Shown in pieces: positions 6,828 to 13,898 of a stretch of 16,856 bases of DNA. Source of the DNA: an uncultured Synechococcus sp. Its GTDB lineage: Bacteria > Cyanobacteriota > Cyanobacteriia > PCC-6307 > Cyanobiaceae. The first letter of the stretch is position 1. Every line of letters starts with the position of its first letter. The stretch lies in NCBI GenBank assembly GCA_913040905.1, contig CAJWIC010000009.1:1-16856 (forward strand), read 5' to 3'. A program made the translations under genes and the position numbers. The notes below the pieces were generated by a model. It was given only the letters and a program-made list of their open reading frames with translations, did not search any database and was not told the DNA's origin.

Positions 6828-8609
6828 ATGCGCGTCTCCCGCCTGATGCTGGTGACGCTGCGCGATGTTCCAGCTGAAGCCGAAATCACATCCCACCAAC
6901 TCCTGTTGCGTGGGGGATTCATCCGTCGTGTCGGTTCAGGGATCTATGCCTATCTGCCGATGATGTGGAAGGTGCTGCAGCGCATCACCACGATCATCCG
7001 CGAAGAAATGAATCGCGCCGGTGCCCTAGAAACACTCCTGCCCCAGCTGCACCCCTCGGAACTCTGGCAGCGCAGTGGGCGGTGGCAGGGCTACACCGCA
7101 GGGGAAGGAATCATGTTCCACCTGGAAGACCGTCAAGGTCGCGAGCTTGGCCTTGGACCCACCCATGAAGAGGTGATCACCAGCCTGGCGGGGGAGATGC
7201 TGCGCTCCTACCGGCAACTCCCCGTGAACCTCTATCAAGTACAAACCAAGTTCCGGGATGAGATTCGCCCCCGATTCGGGCTGATGCGTGGCCGTGAATT
7301 CATCATGAAGGATGCGTATTCCTTCCACGCCGACGAAACCGATCTGCAGGCGACGTACTCCGCCATGGACCGTGCCTACCGTCGCATCTTCGATCGATGC
7401 GGTCTTGAAGCAGTGCCGGTGGATGCCGACAGCGGCGCCATCGGTGGAGCCGCCTCCCAGGAATTCATGGTCACAGCGGAAGCTGGCGAAGATCTGATTC
7501 TGATCAGCGATGACGGTGCCTACGCCGCCAACCAGGAGAAAGCCGTATCGCTCCCCGACGCGGTCGCCCCCCTCACTGCTGCTCCGCTCAACTGCCTTGA
7601 AACCCCAGGGCAGAGCACGATTGAAGAGCTTTGCTCGGCCCAGGGCTGGCAGCCGGGTCAGCTGGTGAAGGTGCTGCTGCTGCTGGCCGTTCTGGAGGAT
7701 GGCCAACAACAACCGATGTTGGTGTCCCTGCGGGGAGACCAGGAACTCAACGACGTGAAGCTGGTGAATGCCGTGGGGCGTCGCACTGAACAGAGCGTTC
7801 TCGACTGCCGACCGATCAACGCAGACGATCTTCAGCGCCAGGGGATCGACAACATCCCCTTCGGATTCATTGGTCCGGATCTTGCCGATGAGGTGCTGGC
7901 TTCAGCCTCCAGCTGGACGCGCTCCTTCCTTCGTCTGGCTGACACCACCGCCACGGAGCTGGAACAGTTCCACTGCGGCGCCAATGCCGAAGACCAGCAC
8001 CGCAGCCACTGCAGCTGGGGGGATCTGGGTGGTGCTCCTGAGGGTGAAGACCTGCGCAAGGCCCGAGCCGGTGAGCGCTGCGTCCACAACCCGGACGCCC
8101 GACTCCAGGAGAAGCGCGGCATTGAAGTGGGCCACATCTTCCAGCTGGGGCGCAAATACTCCCAAGCCCTCGACTGTTGCTTCACCAATGAGAACGGCCG
8201 TGATGAACCGTTCTGGATGGGGTGCTACGGCATTGGCGTTTCACGCCTGGCCCAGGCGGCCGTTGAACAGCATCACGACGATGCCGGCATCCGCTGGCCC
8301 GCCGCCATCGCTCCCTACGAAGCCATTGTCGTCATCGCCAATATCCAGGACGAGGCTCAGACACGCCTCGGAGAAACGGTGTACGCCACGCTGCAGCAGG
8401 CGGGCATTGATGTCCTGCTGGACGACCGCAAGGAACGGGCTGGGGTGAAGTTCAAAGATGCCGATCTGATCGGCATCCCCTGGAGATTGGTGGTTGGCCG
8501 TGACGCCGCCGCTGGCAGCGTTGAACTGGTGCAACGCTCCAACCGCGAGATGCGCAAGCTGCCCCACGGTGAAGCGATCGACGAACTCTTGCAAGCCCTG
8601 CGCCCTTAA
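6828..8609 (+). CDS. proS: Prolyl-tRNA synthetase (bacterial type with editing insertion)
   Basis: A 593-residue cytoplasmic class II synthetase that charges tRNA-Pro. The N-terminal MRVSRLMLVTLRDVPAEAE is typical of the bacterial enzyme. Motif 2 carries LGPTHEEV (109-116), where the ATP- and proline-binding residues sit, and motif 3 contains GCYGIGVSR (about 465-473). Between them, residues of about 225-400 form the YbaK-like insertion that hydrolyses mis-charged alanyl-tRNA-Pro. The C-terminal anticodon-binding domain runs from PYEAIVVIA (about 490) to the end. The length is usual for this type, and the ATG start matches the family N-terminus. It heads a + strand run with psb27 25 nt downstream. 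Confidence 0.97.
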   Translation: MRVSRLMLVTLRDVPAEAEITSHQLLLRGGFIRRVGSGIYAYLPMMWKVLQRITTIIREEMNRAGALETLLPQLHPSELWQRSGRWQGYTAGEGIMFHLEDRQGRELGLGPTHEEVITSLAGEMLRSYRQLPVNLYQVQTKFRDEIRPRFGLMRGREFIMKDAYSFHADETDLQATYSAMDRAYRRIFDRCGLEAVPVDADSGAIGGAASQEFMVTAEAGEDLILISDDGAYAANQEKAVSLPDAVAPLTAAPLNCLETPGQSTIEELCSAQGWQPGQLVKVLLLLAVLEDGQQQPMLVSLRGDQELNDVKLVNAVGRRTEQSVLDCRPINADDLQRQGIDNIPFGFIGPDLADEVLASASSWTRSFLRLADTTATELEQFHCGANAEDQHRSHCSWGDLGGAPEGEDLRKARAGERCVHNPDARLQEKRGIEVGHIFQLGRKYSQALDCCFTNENGRDEPFWMGCYGIGVSRLAQAAVEQHHDDAGIRWPAAIAPYEAIVVIANIQDEAQTRLGETVYATLQQAGIDVLLDDRKERAGVKFKDADLIGIPWRLVVGRDAAAGSVELVQRSNREMRKLPHGEAIDELLQALRP

Positions 8610-8634
8610 AGTCCGGCTCAAACATCCCCGTTCC

Positions 8635-9060
8635 ATGATTTCCGCCCTGGCCCGACTGATCCAGCAACTGTCCAGGGCAGCGGTTGCCCTGGTCCTAGGA
8701 CTTTCCCTGTTGCTTACCTCATGCAGCGGTGATGCTGAGGCCCGTCTCTCGGGTGATTACGTCGAAGACACGATTGCCGTGGCCCGCAATCTGCGTGAGG
8801 TGATCGATCTGCCTCAAGAGGCCGCCAACCGCGGTGAGGTGGAGTCCGAGGCCCGGGCGCTGATCAACGACTACATGTCGCGCTACAGGCCTCAACCCCG
8901 GGTGAACGGCCTCAGCTCCTTCACCACGATGCAGACGGCCTTGAACTCCCTCGCCGGCCATTACGCCTCTTACGCCAATCGTCCTCTTCCGGAGGCGCTG
9001 CACGACCGCATTGCCAAGGAGCTCGGCAAAGCGGAGAAATCCGCGGTCCGTGGCAGCTGA
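8635..9060 (+). CDS. psb27: Photosystem II assembly lipoprotein Psb27
   Basis: A 141-residue precursor. Residues 1-29 are a lipoprotein signal peptide: basic N-region, hydrophobic core VALVLGLSLLL, and lipobox LLTSC with Cys30 as the lipidated residue. The mature part matches Psb27: GDYVEDTIAVARNLREVID (40-58), a long helix pair and SFTTMQTALNSLAGHYASY, the conserved C-terminal helix region, ending in basic helices. Psb27 binds CP43 on the lumenal side of thylakoids and keeps immature photosystem II free of the manganese cluster during assembly and repair. ATG at 8635 is the start that puts the signal peptide at the N-terminus. It follows proS by 25 nt and probably shares its transcript; purA downstream appears to have its own promoter. 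Confidence 0.95.
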   Translation: MISALARLIQQLSRAAVALVLGLSLLLTSCSGDAEARLSGDYVEDTIAVARNLREVIDLPQEAANRGEVESEARALINDYMSRYRPQPRVNGLSSFTTMQTALNSLAGHYASYANRPLPEALHDRIAKELGKAEKSAVRGS

Positions 9061-9083
9061 AGCAACGGTTTGATGAAGGCTCT

Positions 9084-9113
9084 TTGACAGAGCACCACAA
9101 GTTCAGACATAGT
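9084..9113 (+). promoter_or_regulatory. Candidate sigma70-type promoter for purA
   Basis: A perfect TTGACA -35 box (9084-9089) is followed after 18 nt by CATAGT (9108-9113), four of six matches to TATAAT. Transcription would begin near 9119-9121 and give a leader of about 28 nt to the purA GTG. The -35 box also overlaps the loop of a short inverted repeat, GCTCT (9079-9083) and AGAGC (9089-9093), which could be an operator or chance. Confidence 0.55.
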
Positions 9114-9131
9114 CGCGGATTGTGCAGATTC

Positions 9132-9146
9132 GCGGCTTCGGGCCGC
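9132..9146 (+). promoter_or_regulatory. Leader hairpin ending 1 nt before the purA start codon
   Basis: GCGGC (9132-9136) pairs perfectly with GCCGC (9142-9146) across a TTCGG loop that includes the stable UUCG-type sequence. It occupies the place where a ribosome binding site would be, and no Shine-Dalgarno is visible. There is no T run, so it is not an intrinsic terminator. It could restrict purA translation, but the effect is unproven. Confidence 0.5.
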
Positions 9147-9147
9147 A

Positions 9148-10467
9148 GTGTCATTGGCCAACGTTGTCGTCATCGGAGCTCAGTGGGGTGACGAAGGAAA
9201 AGGAAAGATCACCGACCTCCTCAGCCGCTCCGCCGATGTGGTGGTGCGCTACCAGGGTGGCGTGAATGCCGGTCACACGATCGTCGTCGACGATCGTGTG
9301 CTGAAGCTTCACCTGATCCCCTCCGGAATCCTCTATCCGGACACGATCTGCCTGATCGGCTCCGGCACGGTCGTCGATCCCAAGGTGATGCTCGGTGAGC
9401 TGGACATGCTCATTGCCAACGACATCGACATTTCCGGCCTGCAGCTGGCCTCCACGGCCCACGTGACCATGCCGTACCACCGCCTGCTGGATCAGGCGAT
9501 GGAGAAGCAGCGCGGCGAGCGACGGATCGGCACCACCGGTCGCGGCATCGGCCCCACCTATGCCGACAAGTCCCAGCGCAGTGGCATCCGTGTGATCGAC
9601 CTGCTGGACGAAGCCCGGCTGAGGGAACGCATCGAAGGACCTCTCAAGGAGAAAAATCAGCTGCTGGAAACGATCTACGGCGTCGAACCGCTTGATGCGG
9701 AGGCCGTAATCAAGGAGTACCTGGGCTACGGAAAGCGCCTGGCCCCCCACGTTGTGGAGTGCACCCGGGCCGTCCATCAAGCGGCAAGAGACCGCAAAAA
9801 CATCCTGTTCGAAGGGGCCCAGGGCACCCTGCTGGATCTCGATCACGGCACCTATCCCTACGTCACCTCATCGAATCCCGTGTCCGGTGGGGCATGCATC
9901 GGTGCCGGTGTGGGGCCGACGCTGATCGACCGGGTGATCGGCGTTGCCAAGGCCTACACCACCCGCGTCGGCGAAGGGCCTTTCCCAACGGAACTCAGTG
10001 GACGACTCAACGACCAACTCACCGAGCGTGGCGGCGAATTCGGCACCACCACAGGCCGGCGGCGGCGTTGCGGTTGGTTCGATGGGGTGATCGGACGTTA
10101 TGCGGTTCAGGTGAACGGTCTTGACTGCCTCGCCGTCACCAAGCTGGATGTTTTGGATGAATTGGATGCCATCCAGGTGTGCGTGGCCTACGAGCTGGAC
10201 GGAGAACGCATCGAGCATTTCCCCAGCAGCGCCGAGGACTTCGCCCGCTGCACCCCGATCTTCGAGACCCTTCCCGGCTGGCAATGCTCCACGGAGGACT
10301 GCCGCAAGCTCGAGGATCTCCCGGACGCAGCCATGGCCTACCTGCGCTTCCTCGCGGATCTGATGGAAGTGCCGATCGCGATCGTCTCCCTTGGTGCCAA
10401 CCGCGACCAGACCATCGTTGTGGAAGACCCGATTCACGGTCCCAAAAGAGCACTGCTCAGCGCCTGA
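9148..10467 (+). CDS. purA: Adenylosuccinate synthetase
   Basis: A 439-residue cytoplasmic enzyme that condenses IMP and aspartate with GTP to give adenylosuccinate, the first committed step to AMP. The GTP-binding loop [11 protein letters not shown] (10-20) includes catalytic Asp15, followed by [20 protein letters not shown] begins at 129 and binds IMP, and [14 protein letters not shown] (299-312) is the C-terminal signature loop for aspartate and GTP. TKLDVLD and [11 protein letters not shown] complete the guanine site. The start is forced: between the upstream in-frame stop at 9085 and the conserved N-terminus only GTG 9148 and TTG 9154 are possible, and GTG gives [10 protein letters not shown]. 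It appears to have its own promoter and a hairpin leader; the adenosine-kinase-like gene follows after 39 nt. Confidence 0.97.
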   Translation: MSLANVVVIGAQWGDEGKGKITDLLSRSADVVVRYQGGVNAGHTIVVDDRVLKLHLIPSGILYPDTICLIGSGTVVDPKVMLGELDMLIANDIDISGLQLASTAHVTMPYHRLLDQAMEKQRGERRIGTTGRGIGPTYADKSQRSGIRVIDLLDEARLRERIEGPLKEKNQLLETIYGVEPLDAEAVIKEYLGYGKRLAPHVVECTRAVHQAARDRKNILFEGAQGTLLDLDHGTYPYVTSSNPVSGGACIGAGVGPTLIDRVIGVAKAYTTRVGEGPFPTELSGRLNDQLTERGGEFGTTTGRRRRCGWFDGVIGRYAVQVNGLDCLAVTKLDVLDELDAIQVCVAYELDGERIEHFPSSAEDFARCTPIFETLPGWQCSTEDCRKLEDLPDAAMAYLRFLADLMEVPIAIVSLGANRDQTIVVEDPIHGPKRALLSA

Positions 10468-10506
10468 TCCGCCGGAGGCCATACTGCGGGCCCCTGTCTC
10501 CCCGCC

Positions 10507-11511
10507 ATGACGCGCTTCCCCAGCACCAGCAGCCTTGATGTGGTGGGCATCGGGAACGCCATCGTGGATGTGCTGGTGCAAACCGATGACGTCTTCCTGA
10601 CGCAGCACGGACTGCAGAAGGGAGGCATGGCGTTGATCGATGAACAGCAAGCAGAGACCCTTTACACCGCCAGTGGTCCCGGGCTGGAAACCTCCGGAGG
10701 ATCCGTGGCCAACACCATGGTGGGAATTGCCCAGCTGGGGGGCCGGGCCGGCTTCATCGGACGGGTGCGCGATGACCAGCTCGGTGGCATCTTCAGCCAC
10801 GACATCCGCGCCGTCGGAGCCCGATTCGAGACGCCTGCAGCCACCTCCGGAGCGACCACGGCCCGTTGTCTGATCTATGTAACCCCGGACGCGGAGCGCA
10901 CCATGTGCACGTTCCTCGGGGCCTCCACCCAGCTGGAACCGGAGGACCTCGACCTCTCCATGGTGCGCGAGACCAAGGTTCTCTATCTCGAGGGCTACCT
11001 CTGGGACAGCCCTGCAGCCAAACGGGCCTTCATCGCCGCAGCGGAAGCCTGCCGTGAGGCCGGTGGTCAGGTCGCCCTCTCGCTTTCAGACGGCTTCTGC
11101 GTCGACCGCCACCGCGAGAGCTTCCTGGACCTGGTGAACGGTCACGTGGATGTGTTGTTCGCCAACGAAGTGGAGATCAAGTCCCTGTACGAAACCGATG
11201 ATTTCGAGACCGCTCTCGAGAAGGTAGCTGGCTGCTGCTCGGTGATCGCCATCACCCGTGGAGGGGAGGGATCCGTGGTGCTCAGCGGCGACCAGCGCTG
11301 GAACATCGGCATCTTCGGCCTGGGTGACCTGGTCGACACCACCGGGGCAGGAGACCTCTACGCCGGTGGCTTTCTGCACGGTTACACCCAGGGAGATTCA
11401 CTGGAGCGCTGTGGTCAGCTTGGGGCCCTCTGTGCCGGGCAAATCGTCACTCAGCTGGGGGCCCGTTCCCAGGTGTCCCTGCGGGACCTGGCAGCAGCCC
11501 ATCTGAACTGA
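10507..11511 (+). CDS. PfkB-family carbohydrate kinase, probable adenosine kinase
   Basis: A 334-residue ribokinase-fold enzyme. The first PfkB motif is GGSVANTMVGIAQLGG, which follows an N-terminal strand with GIGNAIVDV typical of the adenosine kinase branch. The second motif is DTTGAGDLYAGGF, with the anion hole GAGD and catalytic base Asp283 (D277 starts the motif). Length and N-terminal features fit the cyanobacterial and plant-like adenosine kinase group, which phosphorylates adenosine to AMP and clears adenosine made in the methyl cycle; ribokinase-like sugar specificity cannot be excluded. Being next to purA, another AMP-forming enzyme, supports a purine role. The ATG start lies 39 nt after purA. 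The last 65 nt overlap the end of cutA on the opposite strand. Confidence 0.88.
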   Translation: MTRFPSTSSLDVVGIGNAIVDVLVQTDDVFLTQHGLQKGGMALIDEQQAETLYTASGPGLETSGGSVANTMVGIAQLGGRAGFIGRVRDDQLGGIFSHDIRAVGARFETPAATSGATTARCLIYVTPDAERTMCTFLGASTQLEPEDLDLSMVRETKVLYLEGYLWDSPAAKRAFIAAAEACREAGGQVALSLSDGFCVDRHRESFLDLVNGHVDVLFANEVEIKSLYETDDFETALEKVAGCCSVIAITRGGEGSVVLSGDQRWNIGIFGLGDLVDTTGAGDLYAGGFLHGYTQGDSLERCGQLGALCAGQIVTQLGARSQVSLRDLAAAHLN

Positions 11512-11824
11512 GCTGCTCCAGCGCCCAGGTGCCATAGCCGGCGGAAGCCTCCGCCGGCCAGCTCAACCATTCGGGGGTGTCATAGCTGTGCAGCTGCATC
11601 ACGGCCTCCTGCAACCTGCCCAGCTGATCGGCGCTGGTTTTGAGCAGCAACTGCACTTCCTTCTCCCGCTGCAGTTCACCCTTCCAGCGGTACAGCGACT
11701 GAAGCGGCTGCAACGACACACAGGCCACCAATCGGCGTTTCAGCAGAGCCTCCGCCAGAGCCTGAGCCCTGGCCTGATCCGCCTCCGTGGTCAGCACCAG
11801 CATCAGAGCGACGGAGTCAGCCAC
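11447..11824 (-). CDS. cutA: CutA-like divalent cation tolerance protein
   Basis: A 125-residue protein from the GTG at 11824. The CutA core is clear: LMLVLTTEADQARAQALAEALL, RRLVACVSLQPLQSLYRWKGEL, and the C-terminal YDTPEWLSWPAEASAGYGTW. CutA forms PII-like trimers linked to copper and other metal tolerance, but its precise function is not settled. GTG 11824 is preferred because GGAGG lies 5 nt upstream and the start overlaps the cobK stop by 8 nt, suggesting translational coupling; ATG 11845 and ATG 11803 are alternatives. The last roughly 20 residues (DGLLPGPAGTPGNGPPAE) are not part of the usual core and are encoded opposite the end of the adenosine kinase gene. A 9-bp hairpin lies within the coding region at 11537-11558. 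Confidence 0.9.
   Translation of the reverse strand: MADSVALMLVLTTEADQARAQALAEALLKRRLVACVSLQPLQSLYRWKGELQREKEVQLLLKTSADQLGRLQEAVMQLHSYDTPEWLSWPAEASAGYGTWALEQLSSDGLLPGPAGTPGNGPPAE
11537..11558. terminator. Perfect 9-bp hairpin downstream of the adenosine kinase gene
   Basis: GCCGGCGGA (11537-11545) pairs with TCCGCCGGC (11550-11558) over a 4-nt loop AGCC. It begins 26 nt after the adenosine kinase stop, inside the oppositely oriented cutA. Neither strand has a following T run, so it is not a canonical intrinsic terminator; it could still protect the kinase transcript end or stall opposing polymerases. Codon bias alone could also make part of it. Confidence 0.4.
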
Positions 11825-12629
11825 CAGCGCCTCCACGGGGAGCATCCTGAATCCTGTTCATCAAGCTCGATTCACTCTCGACAATCTCAACACCGGTCGG
11901 GGAAGCCGGACGACGCAACATCAGCAGCCGCAGGTCCAGATCGACGGAAAGCTGTCGCCAGAGACGCTCCGTCACACCGCCCGACTGCCGGCAGATCACA
12001 TCCGTGATCTGCCAGCGGCGACAGAGGGCCCGTTCGATCGCGCCAGCACAGGGCCCCTGCAGTGGCCGGACCACCGCCAGTTGATCCGCGGGCAAACCAG
12101 CGGCCAGGGCCATTTTGAGCCCGTCAGCGGAGGGGAGACAACGGGCGAAGACCTCGGCACCGGCGGCGACGGCAGCACCGTGCACAGCAGGAAGATGCCG
12201 CCCCCCCAACGCCAGCAGCAGACGCCGGCCCCTCAGAGCGAAACCCCGCAGGTCATCGAACTGATCCAGCAGCTGCACCGCACCTCCCTGCTCCAACGGC
12301 CGTTGCAGCCGCAGCAGAGGCTGGCGACACGCGGCACAGGTTCGGGCCAGATCCGCGCTGATGCGAACGGCAAAGGGATGGGTCGCATCGACCACCCAAC
12401 GAAAGGCACCGTCCCTCTTCAGAACAGCCTCAATGGCCTCCCGACCCAGGAGTGGTCCAACAGTGATCCGATTCAGGGCGAGCCCGGCATAGGAGCGGGC
12501 TGCGGAGGGGGTCACCACACTCACATCCACCCGCCAGCCGGCGCGCAACAGAGCCGCCGCCAGGGGTGGACCTTCACCGGTCCCCGACAGCAACCAGATC
12601 CGCCCCTGGTCATTCCCCCGACCTTGCAT
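11817..12629 (-). CDS. cobK: Precorrin-6A/cobalt-precorrin-6A reductase
   Basis: A 270-residue protein from the ATG at 12629. It opens with RIWLLSGTGEGPPLAAALL (10-28), the nucleotide-binding GTxE element of CobK/CbiJ. VVDATHPFAVRISADLA carries the conserved DATHPxA motif of the family, and the C-terminal half contains DVICRQSGGV, similar to the second conserved loop. The enzyme reduces (cobalt-)precorrin-6A with NAD(P)H in the corrin ring pathway; picocyanobacteria make pseudocobalamin. No other cobalamin gene lies in this window. A start at 12701 would place 24 extra residues across the ssb start and is unlikely. It is divergent from ssb with only 29 nt between starts, and overlaps cutA by 8 nt. 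Confidence 0.85.
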   Translation of the reverse strand: MQGRGNDQGRIWLLSGTGEGPPLAAALLRAGWRVDVSVVTPSAARSYAGLALNRITVGPLLGREAIEAVLKRDGAFRWVVDATHPFAVRISADLARTCAACRQPLLRLQRPLEQGGAVQLLDQFDDLRGFALRGRRLLLALGGRHLPAVHGAAVAAGAEVFARCLPSADGLKMALAAGLPADQLAVVRPLQGPCAGAIERALCRRWQITDVICRQSGGVTERLWRQLSVDLDLRLLMLRRPASPTGVEIVESESSLMNRIQDAPRGGAGG

Positions 12630-12658
12630 CAGGATGGCTCCCGAAGACGGTGCAAGCC

Positions 12659-13096
12659 ATGAACCACTGCGTGCTGGAAGTGGAGGTGATCGAGGCGCCA
12701 ACGGTTCGTTACACCCAGGACAACCAGACTCCGATCGCCGAGATGTCGGTTCGGTTTGACCCGCTTCGGGAGGGCGATCAGCCCGGTGAACTCAAGGTGG
12801 TGGGTTGGGGAAACCTGGCCCAGGAGCTGCAGAGCCGCGTCCAGGTTGGCCAGCGCCTGATGCTGGAAGGTCGTCTGCGGATGAACACCGTGCCGCGCCA
12901 GGACGGAATGAAAGAGAAGCGGGCGGAATTCACTCTGGCGCGCATGCATCCTCTGAGCCAGGGATCCCCTGCAAAACCGGCGCGGCCAGCGGCTGCCCCG
13001 CCCCCAGCGGCAGCGCCTGCTGCCAAGGTCGAACCCGAGGCCGCCAGCTGGAACGCCGCCCCCCTGGTGCCGGACACGGACGAGATTCCCTTCTGA
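12659..13096 (+). CDS. ssb: Single-stranded DNA-binding protein
   Basis: A 145-residue OB-fold protein. It runs NHCVLEVEVIEAPTVRYTQD through GELKVVGWGNLAQELQSRVQ and RLMLEGRLRMN, the usual SSB core of about 105 residues. An Ala/Pro-rich linker (about 103-135) leads to the acidic tip DTDEIPF, which recruits replication and repair partners. The ATG at 12659 is chosen because it begins directly at the OB-fold; the open frame extends 31 codons upstream but would overlap cobK. Only 29 nt separate it from the divergent cobK start, so any promoters overlap. Its stop is 2 nt from the stop of the convergent 72-residue gene. Confidence 0.92.
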   Translation: MNHCVLEVEVIEAPTVRYTQDNQTPIAEMSVRFDPLREGDQPGELKVVGWGNLAQELQSRVQVGQRLMLEGRLRMNTVPRQDGMKEKRAEFTLARMHPLSQGSPAKPARPAAAPPPAAAPAAKVEPEAASWNAAPLVPDTDEIPF

Positions 13097-13098
13097 AC

Positions 13099-13317
13099 TC
13101 ACCGCGATCCGGACTCCTCCTCCAGCTCGCCGACCCGGGTGAGCATCTGGCCGAGTTCCCGCTCCAGGGCCGCCAGATCCAGGCGTAAGTCAGGCCAGCG
13201 CCCCTCATCGATCTGCTGCAGAAGCCAGGCGCGGTCGGCGTCCAGTTGCTGCACCAACGCCCTGAGATTCTCGGAGGAAGAACCGTTCACGGTCACCACA
13301 AGCCTTCGCTCCTCCAT
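13099..13317 (-). CDS. Small soluble protein, hypothetical (72 aa)
   Basis: A 72-residue, acidic and leucine-rich ORF with an ATG start at 13317. It has a short strand-like N-terminus (RLVVTVNG) followed by two amphipathic helices (16-40 and 45-68) with heptad-like leucines, so a coiled-coil or helical hairpin is likely. No transmembrane segment, cysteine or known motif is seen. It fills the whole interval between ssb and the DUF2854 gene, with 2 nt to ssb and 44 nt to the divergent DUF2854 start, which supports its being real. Function unknown. Confidence 0.65.
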   Translation of the reverse strand: MEERRLVVTVNGSSSENLRALVQQLDADRAWLLQQIDEGRWPDLRLDLAALERELGQMLTRVGELEEESGSR

Positions 13318-13338
13318 CCTGAAGGCCGGGAGGTCACA

Positions 13339-13365
13339 ATGGCGTCCTTGCCTCGGCGTCGATGA
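13339..13365 (+). CDS. Eight-codon leader ORF overlapping the DUF2854 start
   Basis: ATG GCG TCC TTG CCT CGG CGT CGA TGA encodes [15 protein letters not shown] (13328-13334) gives the strongest Shine-Dalgarno seen in this window, with GGAGG 5 nt before the ATG. Its stop overlaps the DUF2854 start as ATGA, and the DUF2854 start itself has no visible ribosome binding site. This suggests translation of the leader feeds ribosomes to DUF2854. It has not been shown to be translated. Confidence 0.4.
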   Translation: MASLPRRR

Positions 13366-13898
13366 AAGATCTGTTGTCTCCCGGCAGCCTTGTCACGGTT
13401 GGCGGTGGGGTTCTCACCGTGGTGGGGGGTGTGGCTTACGCCACCGGCAGCGCCAACCTCAGCCTGCCCACCATTTTTTATGGGATTCCGATTCTGCTGG
13501 GCGGTCTGGCGCTCAAGTCGTCGGAACTTCCTCCCGCCAGACGCGTCACCCCCAAGACCCAACTCAAGGCAGAACGCGAACAGGCGGCCCCCGAGCTGGG
13601 CAAACTGCTGGGGGATGTGACCCGTTGGCGCTACGGGCAGAAGGCCCATCTGGAATCCTCCCTGGAAGCTCTCAAGCTCTGGGATGACGACAACCCGCCT
13701 TCTCTCACGGAGATCGAAGAGTTGTCGTCCCCTGAGGGCTACGGTCTGCGGCTTCGATTTGAGGGCAACGCCGTCCCGATCGATCGCTGGGAAGAAAAGC
13801 TGGACCGTTTGGGCCGTTTCTTCGCCAAAGGCATGAGAGCGGAACTGACCGCCGTCGATCCAACCTGTTTCGATCTGAAGCTGCTGCCTGATGCCTGA
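13362..13898 (+). CDS. DUF2854 family membrane protein
   Basis: A 178-residue protein with two membrane segments close to the N-terminus (about 9-29 and 34-51: [20 protein letters not shown] and [14 protein letters not shown]), followed by a polar cytoplasmic or stromal-side domain. The layout GSLVTVGG...[13 protein letters not shown]...ELPP matches DUF2854, a family found in cyanobacteria and plant plastids with no settled biochemical role. Conserved-looking blocks in the soluble part include [20 protein letters not shown] and [20 protein letters not shown]. The start ATG overlaps the stop of an eight-codon leader ORF. The gene ends 8 nt inside argB (ATGCCTGA), so the two are probably translationally coupled. 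Confidence 0.88.
   Translation: MKDLLSPGSLVTVGGGVLTVVGGVAYATGSANLSLPTIFYGIPILLGGLALKSSELPPARRVTPKTQLKAEREQAAPELGKLLGDVTRWRYGQKAHLESSLEALKLWDDDNPPSLTEIEELSSPEGYGLRLRFEGNAVPIDRWEEKLDRLGRFFAKGMRAELTAVDPTCFDLKLLPDA

Noticed and set aside
10480..10485. CATACT upstream of the adenosine kinase start as a -10 box
   Set aside because: No acceptable -35 element lies 16-19 nt upstream; the match alone is too common to report.
9868..10800. A 310-codon minus-strand open frame opposite purA and the adenosine kinase gene
   Set aside because: It mirrors the codon structure of two certain genes, shows no motif, and crosses the boundary between them, as expected for a shadow frame.
11787..12662. A 291-codon plus-strand frame opposite cobK
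   Set aside because: cobK on the other strand has family motifs; this translation is Gln/Pro/Gly-rich without any recognisable domain.
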